Below are positions 1 through 7,830 of a stretch of DNA of 64,000 bases, piece after piece. Source of the DNA: an uncultured Enterobacteriaceae bacterium (GTDB lineage: Bacteria > Pseudomonadota > Gammaproteobacteria > Enterobacterales > Enterobacteriaceae); NCBI GenBank assembly GCA_947631255.1, contig CANRKT010000001.1, positions 176,554-240,553 of the forward strand. Direction: 5' to 3'. The notes under the pieces are model-generated. The model made no database searches. It had not been told where the DNA came from and saw only the letters and a program-made list of their open reading frames with translations. Positions within the stretch are counted from its first letter, which is position 1. The number at the start of each line of letters is the position of its first letter. Position numbers and translations under genes: made by a program.

Positions 1-81
1 AGTCGGCTGGTACTTATCCTGATAAGCTGTTGCTTTTCCCAGTGTCAGACTGCTTAAAGCCTGATGATTTTCATCGAACAT
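1..81 (-). CDS. queF: NADPH-dependent 7-cyano-7-deazaguanine reductase QueF, N-terminal 27 codons (runs off the window)
   Basis: Reading the minus strand from an ATG at 81 gives 27 codons that run off the left edge. The residues [16 protein letters not shown] match the amino terminus of enterobacterial QueF, which reduces preQ0 to preQ1 in queuosine synthesis. It is divergent from syd, as in E. coli. Two further queuosine genes, queE and queD, lie at 14.7-15.8 kb, so the pathway is well represented here. The catalytic region is outside the window. The call rests on the N-terminal match and on synteny. Confidence 0.85.
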   Translation of the reverse strand, partial: MFDENHQALSSLTLGKATAYQDKYQPT

Positions 82-145
82 ATTTCACCGTATCGATTGT
101 ACAATTGGTCTGTATTGTATCAAAGCCAGCATGAGTGAGGAATTA

Positions 146-691
146 ATGCACGAAATTAGCCTTTCCCTACAAGAGTTCACCCAGCGATTTTGCGCTAAAT
201 GGCAGCAGCAGGCAGGAAGCTGGCCACTCAGTGAAGATTTATACGGTATTCCATCACCCTGTATTACTCATACTGCTGCGGATTCTGTGTGTTGGCAACC
301 TCAACCTTTTATTCCCGAATCTGATTTAAGTGCGGTAGAGCGGGCACTAGAGATAACGCTACACCCGGATATTCACGCATTTTATACCACGCAATTTGCC
401 GGCGATATGCCAGCAGTCAGTGGCACAATAGCACTCACTTTATTGCAGGTATGGAGTGAAGATGATTTTCAGCGGGTTCAGTCTAATCTGATTGGTCATT
501 TAGTGACGCAAAAACGCTTAAAATTGTCACCAACGTTGTTTCTGGCAACAACAGAAGATGAAATGGAAGCAATATCACTTTGTAACTTGACAGGTGAGGT
601 ATTGCTTGAAAAGATCGGTACCCGTAAGCGTAACGTACTTGCTTCCTCACTGACGACCTTTCTGAATAATCTTGAACCAGTGGTAATTTAA
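146..691 (+). CDS. syd: SecY-interacting protein Syd
   Basis: Syd is a small peripheral cytoplasmic-membrane protein that binds SecY and can act as a proofreader of translocon assembly. The protein aligns with E. coli Syd throughout, for example [15 protein letters not shown] near the start, [12 protein letters not shown] in the middle and [11 protein letters not shown] towards the end. An in-frame ATG exists at 131. The ATG at 146 is preferred because GTGAGGA lies at ribosome-binding distance before it and because it gives 181 aa, the E. coli length. Acidic and without a signal sequence or membrane segment, it is consistent with a cytoplasmic location. Confidence 0.93.
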   Translation: MHEISLSLQEFTQRFCAKWQQQAGSWPLSEDLYGIPSPCITHTAADSVCWQPQPFIPESDLSAVERALEITLHPDIHAFYTTQFAGDMPAVSGTIALTLLQVWSEDDFQRVQSNLIGHLVTQKRLKLSPTLFLATTEDEMEAISLCNLTGEVLLEKIGTRKRNVLASSLTTFLNNLEPVVI

Positions 692-895
692 TAAACAGAT
701 CACAATAATGTAAGATATTTCCTACATGACTTGTGCGATATTTCTGAAAATAGATCTAGATCAATATTCAACCAGTCAAAATAGTATTTATATAACACCC
801 AGTTGCAGAGTTTGTTGTGACACGACCTGATATTGTGTCCGTTATTTTAGATTTGATATCTTGTCATTTTAATCTAAATAAACGATGCTACTGAC

Positions 896-1266
896 ACGAC
901 ATGATGTCGCTGAAATACAGGGAATATAAGCTTATTTCCTCTATTGATGTAGGGATAGTTCGCCAGGATGGCGTATCGGAACTCTTCATTGATGAAGCAT
1001 GGACTAGCTCAGGATGAGTTAAAGGACACCTCCAGGACGGAGAATGAGAGCTGCGACATGGAGTGCAGTGGGTCAAGGTGACCTAAGGACAATGCATCAG
1101 AAGATGCAGTAGCCAACAGGATGAAGGCAGCAGGACGCATATGCAATGGACTGTAGGTCTGTAGACCGAGGGACAAAGTTGTCATGGATGAGCAGGGAGC
1201 AAAAACGTAGCAGGATCGGCTACAAAACGAATCGGGGGCACTGTGTATACAGTGCCCCCTTTTTTT
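896..1266 (+). ncRNA. csrB: CsrB/RsmB regulatory RNA (CsrA sponge)
   Basis: CsrB sequesters the translational regulator CsrA by presenting many GGA motifs in hairpin loops. This stretch contains about 18 GGA trinucleotides, many as AGGA(T/C), separated by short inverted repeats, and no credible reading frame. It lies between syd and yqcC, as csrB does in E. coli. Conserved blocks such as TTAAAGGACACCTCCAGGA and a 3' block ending GATGAGCAGGGAGCAA resemble E. coli CsrB. The 3' end is a clear intrinsic terminator. The 5' end is approximate: it is inferred from a TTGTCA -35-like hexamer at 861 and a weak -10 near 884. BarA, encoded at 4.1-6.9 kb, is the kinase that normally activates this gene through UvrY. 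Confidence 0.9.
1234..1266 (+). terminator. Rho-independent terminator of csrB
   Basis: An 11-bp G+C-rich stem (GGGGGCACTGT paired with ACAGTGCCCCC) closes a four-base loop and is followed by seven T residues. It defines the 3' end of CsrB. Confidence 0.93.
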
Positions 1267-1392
1267 ATCTCTTCAAACCTTCAGCAGGTGACCGGAACAT
1301 GTAAAACCGCTATCTTCTGTTTGATGCTTTTTCCGATAACGGCAAGAAATGTTATTCTGTCGCTTCTATTTTCATCGCAGCTAAAGGTTTTC

Positions 1393-1722
1393 ATGGACAA
1401 AGAGACTCAAGTTCGCCAGCACCTTATTCTTATTGAGCAGGTGTTGCGTGATCACGCCCTGTGGCAGGAAATCATGCCGGATGCTGGTGCGTTAGACAGC
1501 ACACAACCTTTTTGCATGGATACACTGGATCCCGTTGAATGGTTACAGTGGGTTTTGATTCCCCGTATGCATGCTTTACTCGATAGTCAGTATGCATTGC
1601 CGAGTGAATTTGCTATTGCCCCTTATTATGAAATGGCGCTGGATGGTTCAAGACGTGAACGTGAACCCTTACTCGCGGCATTATTGTCTTTAGACGCTTT
1701 TTTTAATCCGGTCAGCTCTTGA
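1393..1722 (+). CDS. yqcC: YqcC family protein
   Basis: This conserved enterobacterial protein of uncertain function is 109 aa, the same length as E. coli YqcC. Its signature is TQPFCMDTLDPVEWLQWVLIPRMHALL followed by a block beginning APYYEMAL. An upstream in-frame start inside the csrB terminator would add 50 residues without homology. The ATG at 1393 is chosen because AAAGG lies just before it. The stop codon overlaps the truC start (TGATG), so the two are translationally coupled in a yqcC-truC-yqcA operon. No membrane segment or signal peptide is visible. Confidence 0.9.
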   Translation: MDKETQVRQHLILIEQVLRDHALWQEIMPDAGALDSTQPFCMDTLDPVEWLQWVLIPRMHALLDSQYALPSEFAIAPYYEMALDGSRREREPLLAALLSLDAFFNPVSS

Positions 1723-2501
1723 TGTTAGAGATTATTTATCAAGACGAATGGCTGGTGGCGGTGAATAAGCCCTCTGGATGGTTAGTCCATCGCAGTTGGT
1801 TAGACCGCCATGAAACACGCATAATGATGCAAGCCGTACGGGATCAGCTGGGACAGCATGTATTTACGGTGCATCGCTTGGATAAACCCACTTCTGGCGT
1901 ACTGCTAATGGGCCTGTCCAGCGATGTTGGGCGCCTGTTATCACAGCAATTTGAACAGCATCAAATTCGTAAACGTTACCATGCTCTGGTTCGTGGCTGG
2001 CTGGAAGATGAAGCCATTCTCGATTATCCGCTGACCGAAGAGCAGGATAAAATTGCCGATAAGTTCAGCACTGAGGATAAACAACCACAGTCTGCGATAA
2101 CACATTATCGCGGCATGGCTTCAGTTGAAATGCCAGTGCCTGTCGGGCGCTATCCTACTGCCCGCTACAGTCTGGTTGAACTAGAACCTCAGACCGGGCG
2201 TAAGCATCAACTTCGGCGTCATATGTCGCATTTGCGTCATCCGATTATCGGAGATTCCAGACACGGTGATTTGCGCCAGAATAGAGGTGCGGCAGAGCAT
2301 TTTGGTTGCCAGCGATTAATGCTGCATGCCAGTCAACTCTCTCTGACACATCCGATAACCGGTGTAGCGTTAACGCTGCGTGCGAACCTTGATACCACAT
2401 GGATGAATATGTTGTCACAATTCGGCTGGCGCGGGCTGCTATCAGAGATTGAAACTGAGAACAATGAACAGACAGATTGTCACGATGGATTCACACAGTA
2501 G
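1722..2501 (+). CDS. truC: tRNA pseudouridine(65) synthase TruC
   Basis: TruC converts uridine 65 of tRNA-Ile1 and tRNA-Asp to pseudouridine. This is an RluA-family enzyme. The catalytic aspartate is Asp54 in HRLDKPTSG, and the KPSGWLVHRSWLDR block and TGRKHQLRRHMSHLRHPI motif are typical. At 259 aa it is about the E. coli length (260). The ATG at 1722 overlaps the yqcC stop by one base. The last 20 residues (after the conserved FGWRGLL) are variable, as usual in this family. Confidence 0.95.
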   Translation: MLEIIYQDEWLVAVNKPSGWLVHRSWLDRHETRIMMQAVRDQLGQHVFTVHRLDKPTSGVLLMGLSSDVGRLLSQQFEQHQIRKRYHALVRGWLEDEAILDYPLTEEQDKIADKFSTEDKQPQSAITHYRGMASVEMPVPVGRYPTARYSLVELEPQTGRKHQLRRHMSHLRHPIIGDSRHGDLRQNRGAAEHFGCQRLMLHASQLSLTHPITGVALTLRANLDTTWMNMLSQFGWRGLLSEIETENNEQTDCHDGFTQ

Positions 2502-2525
2502 TGTTTATTAATAAGGAACAATTCG

Positions 2526-2975
2526 ATGGCTGAAGTAGGTATCTTTGTCGGTACGTTGTATGGAAATGCGTTGTTTGTCGCAGAGGAAGCTGAAGCTATT
2601 CTGACCAGAAACGGTCATAGTGTAAAAGTGTTTGAGGATCCAGAATTAGCACAATGGCAGTATTATCGACATCATTATGCTCTGGTGATCACCTCGACTA
2701 CCGGGCAGGGAGATTTGCCAGATAGTATCGCGCCGTTATTCCATGCGATTAAAGACGAAGTGGGCTATCAGCCTGAGCTGCATTATGGATTAATTGCCCT
2801 GGGTGATAGCAGTTACGATATTTTCTGTGGCGCTGGCAAACAGTTTGATGCGTTGTTGCAAGAGCAGGGCGCGACGCGTATTGGCAGTGTATTACTGATT
2901 GATGGTAGTGAAGATCCTGAGCCTGAATCTGTCTCTAATCCCTGGATAGAACAGTGGGCTTTACTGCTGAAATAG
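2526..2975 (+). CDS. yqcA: Flavodoxin YqcA
   Basis: This is a short-chain flavodoxin of the YqcA/MioC type, 149 aa as in E. coli. The first FMN-phosphate loop is GTLYGNAL (residues 9-16). The [11 protein letters not shown] block and the [17 protein letters not shown] block form the isoalloxazine-binding loops. It is the third gene of the yqcC-truC-yqcA operon, 24 bp after truC and with an AAGGA ribosome site. It is probably an electron carrier for tRNA or cofactor modification enzymes, but the physiological partner is not established. Confidence 0.93.
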   Translation: MAEVGIFVGTLYGNALFVAEEAEAILTRNGHSVKVFEDPELAQWQYYRHHYALVITSTTGQGDLPDSIAPLFHAIKDEVGYQPELHYGLIALGDSSYDIFCGAGKQFDALLQEQGATRIGSVLLIDGSEDPEPESVSNPWIEQWALLLK

Positions 2976-3001
2976 TCGCGGATTACCCGATATACTGAAT
3001 A

Positions 3002-3028
3002 GATGACGCCTTTATTTCAGGCGTTATC
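3002..3028. terminator. Bidirectional terminator-like hairpin between yqcA and ramA
   Basis: A 10-bp stem with one G-U pair (GATGACGCCT against AGGCGTTATC) and a 7-base loop separates the convergent yqcA and ramA genes. There is no long T tract, so termination strength is uncertain. Confidence 0.55.
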
Positions 3029-3031
3029 TGC

Positions 3032-3373
3032 TCAATTCAGCGTATTTTTGCCAGTACGGCGATAAGCACTAGGAGAAGTGTTAAATTTTTTGCCAAAGGT
3101 ACGGGTAAAAGATTGCTGTGAATCAAAACCATAACGTATTGAAATATCTAGTATTTTGTCGCTGGTGTTTTTAAGATCTGCTGCCGCAAGCTGGAGTTTA
3201 CGTTCTCTGATATAAGTGCCAAGACTTTTCCCTGCCCAGTCAGTGAACATCCTTTGTAAATACCATTTTGAGTATCCAGACTGTTTTGCCACGTCTTCAA
3301 TACGGAGCGGGCGCTGCATATTATCTTCTACCCATTCAAGCAGAGATTCCATAAAACCTTTAGGCATGGACAT
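3032..3373 (-). CDS. ramA: RamA-type AraC/XylS transcriptional activator
   Basis: This 113-aa protein consists of a single AraC-type DNA-binding domain with two helix-turn-helix motifs. The first is at about residues 22-44 (IEDVAKQSGYSKWYLQRMF). The second is at about 72-95, with the family block YGFDSQQSFTRTFGKKF. It belongs to the MarA/SoxS/Rob/RamA group and has exactly the length of RamA. In Salmonella and Klebsiella RamA activates acrAB-tolC and marA-box promoters and promotes multidrug tolerance. The divergent ramR homologue and a RamR-type operator in front make RamA a better call than SoxS or MarA. A strong AAGGAGGT ribosome site precedes the start. Confidence 0.85.
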   Translation of the reverse strand: MSMPKGFMESLLEWVEDNMQRPLRIEDVAKQSGYSKWYLQRMFTDWAGKSLGTYIRERKLQLAAADLKNTSDKILDISIRYGFDSQQSFTRTFGKKFNTSPSAYRRTGKNTLN

Positions 3374-3400
3374 ACTACCTCCTTAGAATTCAGCACCATT

Positions 3401-3420
3401 ATGAGTGAGTGAGCACTCAT
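3401..3420. promoter_or_regulatory. RamR operator (ATGAGTG-N6-CACTCAT)
   Basis: A perfect 7-bp inverted repeat separated by 6 bp lies between ramA and ramR. The RamR operator known from Salmonella has the core TGAGTG-N6-CACTCA, which is contained in this site. It touches the ramA -10 element on its downstream side, the geometry expected for repression by RamR. Confidence 0.8.
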
Positions 3421-3446
3421 TATGGACAAGGGAGGTCAACAGTCAA
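3419..3446 (-). promoter_or_regulatory. ramA promoter
   Basis: On the minus strand a TTGACT -35 hexamer (3441-3446) and a CATAAT -10 hexamer (3419-3424) are separated by 16 bp. Both match the sigma-70 consensus at 5 of 6 positions. The -10 overlaps the RamR operator by two bases, so the initiation site falls inside the operator. Confidence 0.7.
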
Positions 3447-3458
3447 TAAAATTTACGG

Positions 3459-3464
3459 TATAAT
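3459..3464 (+). promoter_or_regulatory. Probable -10 element of ramR
   Basis: A perfect TATAAT lies 75 bp before the ramR GTG start. At 17-bp spacing the -35 position reads TCAACA, which is weak (4 of 6). Confidence 0.45.
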
Positions 3465-3538
3465 ACGTAACAGTACATTGATGCAGGTGGTTATAGTCTT
3501 GCGGTGTTATTGTTCATTCCTATTCTTTGTGAGGTATC

Positions 3539-4111
3539 GTGGCGCGTCCAAAAAGTGAAGATAAAAGATTAGCGTTGATCGATGCGACAACTCGTGCCGT
3601 AGCTGAGTTCGGTCTTGGGGCGGCCACCTCGCTTATCGCCAGAAAGGCGGGAGTAGCAGAGGGAACGTTATTTCGTTATTTCGCGACTAAGGATGTGTTA
3701 TTTAACGAGGTCTATTATCACCATAAGCAAGATCTGGGGACGGAGTTGATGAAGAGCTATGACCAGAGCTTACCAGTGAAAGAGCGTGCCCGGAAAATAT
3801 GGAATAGCTATATCGATTGGGGACTGGTTAATATTGACGCCAGAAAAGCGATGAGCCAGCTGGTGGTCTCAGGGAAAATAACCAAAGAGACTTTGCAGAA
3901 GATATTCGATGAATTCCCTGAACTACGTCAGCTTTCTAACGAGAGTATTACTAACGAATATTTGACCTGCGGTGAGTCACCTTTCGGTGATGCTATCTTT
4001 TTTGCCCTGGCAGAAACCACGATGGAGTTTGCTGCCAAGGAACAGGAACGTAAACAAGACTACATGGCCGCCGGATTTGATGTCATGTGGCGTGGGATGA
4101 CAAAAGCCTGA
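3539..4111 (+). CDS. ramR: RamR-type TetR family repressor
   Basis: This TetR-family repressor has 190 aa (RamR of Salmonella has about 193). The amino terminus MARPKSEDK and the helix-turn-helix at about residues 31-52 (IARKAGVAEGTLFRYFATKD) are close to RamR. The C-terminal half forms the ligand-binding and dimer domain (ALAETTMEFAAKE). RamR represses ramA and is released by bile acids and some drugs. Translation starts at GTG with TGAGG five bases before it. The gene ends 8 bp before the stop codon of barA on the other strand. The ramAR pair sits in the normally conserved yqcA-barA interval. Confidence 0.87.
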   Translation: MARPKSEDKRLALIDATTRAVAEFGLGAATSLIARKAGVAEGTLFRYFATKDVLFNEVYYHHKQDLGTELMKSYDQSLPVKERARKIWNSYIDWGLVNIDARKAMSQLVVSGKITKETLQKIFDEFPELRQLSNESITNEYLTCGESPFGDAIFFALAETTMEFAAKEQERKQDYMAAGFDVMWRGMTKA

Positions 4112-4119
4112 TCCACCGG

Positions 4120-6879
4120 CTAGTTAAGATAGGCTTGTGCAGCGTGCGTCACATTGTCCATCTCATCCAGTAGTTCCAGTATTTCAGGTTCCAGCATTTC
4201 AGGTGCCACGCCTTTTGTTAACTCGGTTTCTAGCAGCAAACAGAGTTTCTTCAAACGTGGTACCCCGCTATAACTACAGCTACCGTGCAATTTATGAATA
4301 ATATCTTTGATGCTCTGAGGATTATTACCGAACATCTGTTGCTCCAGCACATGACGTACCTCGGGTAGAAATTCCAGCAACATGATCAGCATTTCTTTTG
4401 CCAGATCCGGTTTATTTGCCGCCAGGGTAAGCGCCAGATCCCAGTTAAAGGTTTGGTTATTTTGATCAAGCTCCGGTTTGCTTTCTGCCGCGGGAAGCAG
4501 CGTGGTGCTATTGAGAGTATTAAACTGATAATGCAGTAAAATATTGTGTAATTTCTTCTCTTCAATCGGTTTGGCAAGATAGTCATTCATTCCGGCCGTT
4601 AATAGCTTCTCTTTCTGTCCGGCCATAGCATGTGCTGTCACTGCGATCACTGGGGTATTTTGATGGTGAGGGAGCTGACGAATCAGTTCACAGGCACGGA
4701 TCCCATCTATTTCCGGCATCTGGATATCCATCAGTATTAAATCCAGCTCCATTTGACGTGCTTGTTCCAGGGCTTGTAGTGCATTACTACAGAGCACTAC
4801 ATGCTGCACCTTGTCTTCCAAAAGTGCTCTAAGCAGTTTGAGATTGGCGGGATTATCATCAACGGCCATAACAGTCATGGGAAGTTTACCATTATGGATT
4901 GTTGCTGGCTGTGTCGTGGCCGTATGGTTATAGCTTTCTAGTAACAGCGGGAATAAACGGGTAGAGGTCACAGGTTTTAACAGGCAGCCGGCGACACCTT
5001 GGCGTTTGAGTTCCTCTGCATGGACTTGTAACTGACAAGGTAAGGCTAAAATCAGGCAATCACTCATGGTGACCGTTTGTGCCAGATTAATATAAGCCAG
5101 CGGCTGATTTTCATTTAAGGTGACCGGAGCCCCAATCAGCAAAATATCAAAATGCTCGTTAGGCAGACCTGAAATAGACGGGGTATGAACTACCGACAAT
5201 GGTGTGTTTTGCAACAGATTCAGCGTGCTTTGTGCGGCATTTACATTGGGCTCGACATAAGCAATCCGGCGACCCGCAAGCTTGTTCATCACTTTATTGT
5301 TTGCCACAGCATGTGGGTTTAAGTCGAGATTAATATAAAACCAGAAAGTTGAACCGCTATCAGGCTTACTGTGGAAGGAGATTTCTCCGCCCATTTCATT
5401 CACCAGCTTCTGGGTTATCACCAGTCCTAGTCCGGTTCCACCATGGCGGCGAGAAATACTGGCATCCGCCTGACGAAATGCCTGGAAGAGTCGTGATTGC
5501 TCCTGTTCGGGGATACCAATGCCGGAATCGTGGATTTGCATCTCAATCTGAACTTTATTATTACCTTCAGCCCGCTTTTGTACCAGGACGTCAATATTGC
5601 CCGTTTCAGTAAATTTAATCGCATTGCCCACTAAGTTAGTAATAATTTGCTGTAAACGCAGTGAGTCGCCGATAACATTATCCGGAACATTATTTTGAAT
5701 ATTGAGGGTGAGCTCCAGCCCCTTTTCATGTGCTGAGTGTGCCAGCAGAGTGATAACTTCATCGAGAATATTGCGCAGTGGGAACGGAATATTTTCCAGC
5801 AACAATTTACCGGCTTCCAGCTTCGAGAAGTCCAGCACATCATTGATGATAGTCAGCAGATTATTCGCTGAACGTTCAATCGTATATAAGTAATCTCGTT
5901 GGGTCGGATCCAGTTCAGTTTTTAGTGTCAGCCGAGTAAAACCAATCACGCCATTAAGTGGTGTTCGTAGTTCATGGGACATATTGGCCAAAAATTCAGA
6001 TTTTATCCGTACGGCTTCCTGGGCCCGTTTTTTGGCTAAATCCAATTCCACATTCTGAATTTCCATTTGCTCGAGGGTTTCACGCAGATCTGAGGTGGCC
6101 TGATCGACGTTATGTTGCATCTCTTCATGATAAGCGGTGAGCGACATTGCCATCGAATTAATACCATTCTTAAGCATATCAAGCTCACCCAGCATAAATC
6201 CTTCAACCCGGCTATCCAGCTGCCCGCGCCGTATTCGGTCAACGGTATTCACCATATTGCGAATCGGGCCGGTAACATCGCGCATCAGACGATAAGCAAA
6301 GAGCATGGCAATGGCGATACAAACTAGCATCATCATGGTTGAGGTAAATATTTCGCGGTATTGCTGAAGTCGTACCGACTGTAAATCCAGTACCATGGCG
6401 ACATAGCCTTGGATATACCCAGAATGAGACTCCTCCAGGCCCTTTTCTTCATTTTGAAAATAGATCTCAGATATAATAGGGGCGCGTAAGATCATCTTAT
6501 AACCTTCGCGACTTACCGTCAGATGTGCAGGAATGCTTTCGGCATCAGGTATCTGAAGCGAAGAGGAGTCAGGCTGAAAATTTGAGGTGACGAATAACTT
6601 GTTCTGATTGTCGTAAATAGAAATGCTACGCACGATATCGGAATGCCTGCGATGAATAACACTAACCAGCTTGCGTAAAGGCTCCCGGTTGTCGAAATTC
6701 ATTATATATTCACAAGCAACGGCCAGAGGCTCGATAATGCTTACACCCGCTTTCTCTAATTGATTTTGCAAATCGTTGTAACGATGTACAACGAAGAACG
6801 TGCTGAGCAGTAAACCAATAAGCAGCGTGGGGGCCAGTATCAGTATCATCATACGTGCACGAAGGCTGTAGTTAGTCAT
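4120..6879 (-). CDS. barA: Two-component hybrid sensor histidine kinase BarA
   Basis: BarA senses short-chain carboxylates and phosphorylates UvrY, which turns on csrB. It has 919 aa (E. coli 918). In order there are a transmembrane segment at about 9-31, a periplasmic sensor, a second transmembrane segment at about 178-197, and HAMP to about 250. Next is the HisKA domain with phospho-acceptor His302 in [10 protein letters not shown]. The HATPase_c domain (N box [11 protein letters not shown] boxes DSGIGIP and GGTGLGL) ends near 518. A pseudo-receiver occupies 530-650, a receiver has Asp718 in LMDIQMP, and a C-terminal HPt domain has His862 in IHKLHGS. All phosphorelay residues are present, so the kinase should be functional. 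Confidence 0.96.
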   Translation of the reverse strand: MTNYSLRARMMILILAPTLLIGLLLSTFFVVHRYNDLQNQLEKAGVSIIEPLAVACEYIMNFDNREPLRKLVSVIHRRHSDIVRSISIYDNQNKLFVTSNFQPDSSSLQIPDAESIPAHLTVSREGYKMILRAPIISEIYFQNEEKGLEESHSGYIQGYVAMVLDLQSVRLQQYREIFTSTMMMLVCIAIAMLFAYRLMRDVTGPIRNMVNTVDRIRRGQLDSRVEGFMLGELDMLKNGINSMAMSLTAYHEEMQHNVDQATSDLRETLEQMEIQNVELDLAKKRAQEAVRIKSEFLANMSHELRTPLNGVIGFTRLTLKTELDPTQRDYLYTIERSANNLLTIINDVLDFSKLEAGKLLLENIPFPLRNILDEVITLLAHSAHEKGLELTLNIQNNVPDNVIGDSLRLQQIITNLVGNAIKFTETGNIDVLVQKRAEGNNKVQIEMQIHDSGIGIPEQEQSRLFQAFRQADASISRRHGGTGLGLVITQKLVNEMGGEISFHSKPDSGSTFWFYINLDLNPHAVANNKVMNKLAGRRIAYVEPNVNAAQSTLNLLQNTPLSVVHTPSISGLPNEHFDILLIGAPVTLNENQPLAYINLAQTVTMSDCLILALPCQLQVHAEELKRQGVAGCLLKPVTSTRLFPLLLESYNHTATTQPATIHNGKLPMTVMAVDDNPANLKLLRALLEDKVQHVVLCSNALQALEQARQMELDLILMDIQMPEIDGIRACELIRQLPHHQNTPVIAVTAHAMAGQKEKLLTAGMNDYLAKPIEEKKLHNILLHYQFNTLNSTTLLPAAESKPELDQNNQTFNWDLALTLAANKPDLAKEMLIMLLEFLPEVRHVLEQQMFGNNPQSIKDIIHKLHGSCSYSGVPRLKKLCLLLETELTKGVAPEMLEPEILELLDEMDNVTHAAQAYLN

Positions 6880-7149
6880 GGGATTCCGATATGGGACAAT
6901 AACGCAACGTTAAGCATCATAATGTTTCAATTATATTATGGTTCATTCTACTCTGTGAAACGCTGCAAACCTACGTGTAACATCAAAGTTGTTACGTGAA
7001 GTTGTACGATAGACTGTCGAAATAGCTATTCCTGGGGGGGGCTTGTTCTTCGTGCTCCATTTTGGTGCCCCAATTCATTTCATTGTTCTACCATGGTGCA
7101 TATTTACAGGATCAATTGAATTTCATTTTCTGCTTTGTCGATATTGCTG

Positions 7150-7690
7150 AAAGCCAGAAATAGGGGAGTTGTACCTGTTACTCACCAATAGCAATACAGG
7201 ATACTTAAAACTGGAACGTTTTTCGCAAGTGCTGGTCATAAAAGCTATAGCTTGACTCGGGGCCGTTATCTTAAGCCGTATGATTTTATTCAGCTGATGA
7301 TTGCATTGGTTAACAGATGCAATCGTCAGCAGATACCCTCTTCATCAAGCAGGGCATTCGCGCTGGTTTTCTGAATAGGGCAAAGACTATTCCTGTTAAA
7401 AAAGGTGTCACTAAGATCGCATGCGTAGAAGGTAATGCTGCACTGAGGGTAAAAGAAAAATATAATGTTCAGCACTATTTGCTGAAAAGTGTCATCATTC
7501 CAATGAAAATATGATCGGCAGCCTTACTGCCAACAGTTTGATAACATTTAGGCTTTCGGTTTTATAAGGCTTTAAGTCCGATAACGGATCTTGTCCGTAT
7601 GCAGAGAAAATTGTTAGCCGGATACCTTAAACATCGCTGAAAGTGGCTGATCTATTTCCCCGGTACAAGCATCCTTGAGTCTATACCCGT
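7150..7690 (+). pseudogene. rlmD: Decayed rlmD (23S rRNA m5U1939 methyltransferase)
   Basis: No intact gene lies between barA and relA, where rlmD (rumA) sits in E. coli. Fragments in changing frames follow the order of RlmD. KLERFS is at 7208-7225 and DFIQ at 7282-7293. VTKIACVEGNAAL, near 7407-7445, resembles the SAM-binding VVGVEGVPALV. Then LVR...KLLAGY lies around 7590-7625, and YFPGTSILES near 7652-7682 resembles the C-terminal MFPHTGHLESM. Stop codons and frameshifts separate them, and the catalytic NPAR / CNP region is not recognisable. The orientation is that of the ancestral gene. I read this as an old, heavily eroded pseudogene; alignment of the three frames to RlmD would settle it. 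Confidence 0.7.
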
Positions 7691-7752
7691 GATGCGTCAA
7701 GTTGCCAGGGCGTTGCTTTCGTGAAACGAGCCAATGAGTGACTTGAACGATG
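7682..7752. repeat. Dispersed repeat copy (TATACCCGT...) before relA
   Basis: This stretch begins TATACCCGTGATGCGTCAAGTTGCC and ends near CACTTGAACGAT-like sequence. It resembles the intergenic repeat after relA and others at 32.5 and 51.5 kb. The copy is degenerate and abuts the rlmD remnant. Confidence 0.45.
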
Positions 7753-7830
7753 GGGGAGATAGCGTTTTTTGAGCATGGCTAAGAGGTTTCAGGCCTTAAT
7801 TACCTGATTTCGGTTTCACAGGAGAGAAGA

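Noticed and set aside
888..1076. 62-codon minus-strand ORF
   Set aside because: It lies entirely over the 5' part of csrB on the opposite strand, has no homology and reflects the repeated GGA/TCC composition.
7317..7514. 65-codon plus-strand ORF as an independent gene
   Set aside because: Its middle (IACVEGNAAL) aligns with the SAM-binding part of RlmD, so it is a segment of the rlmD pseudogene and has no convincing ribosome site.
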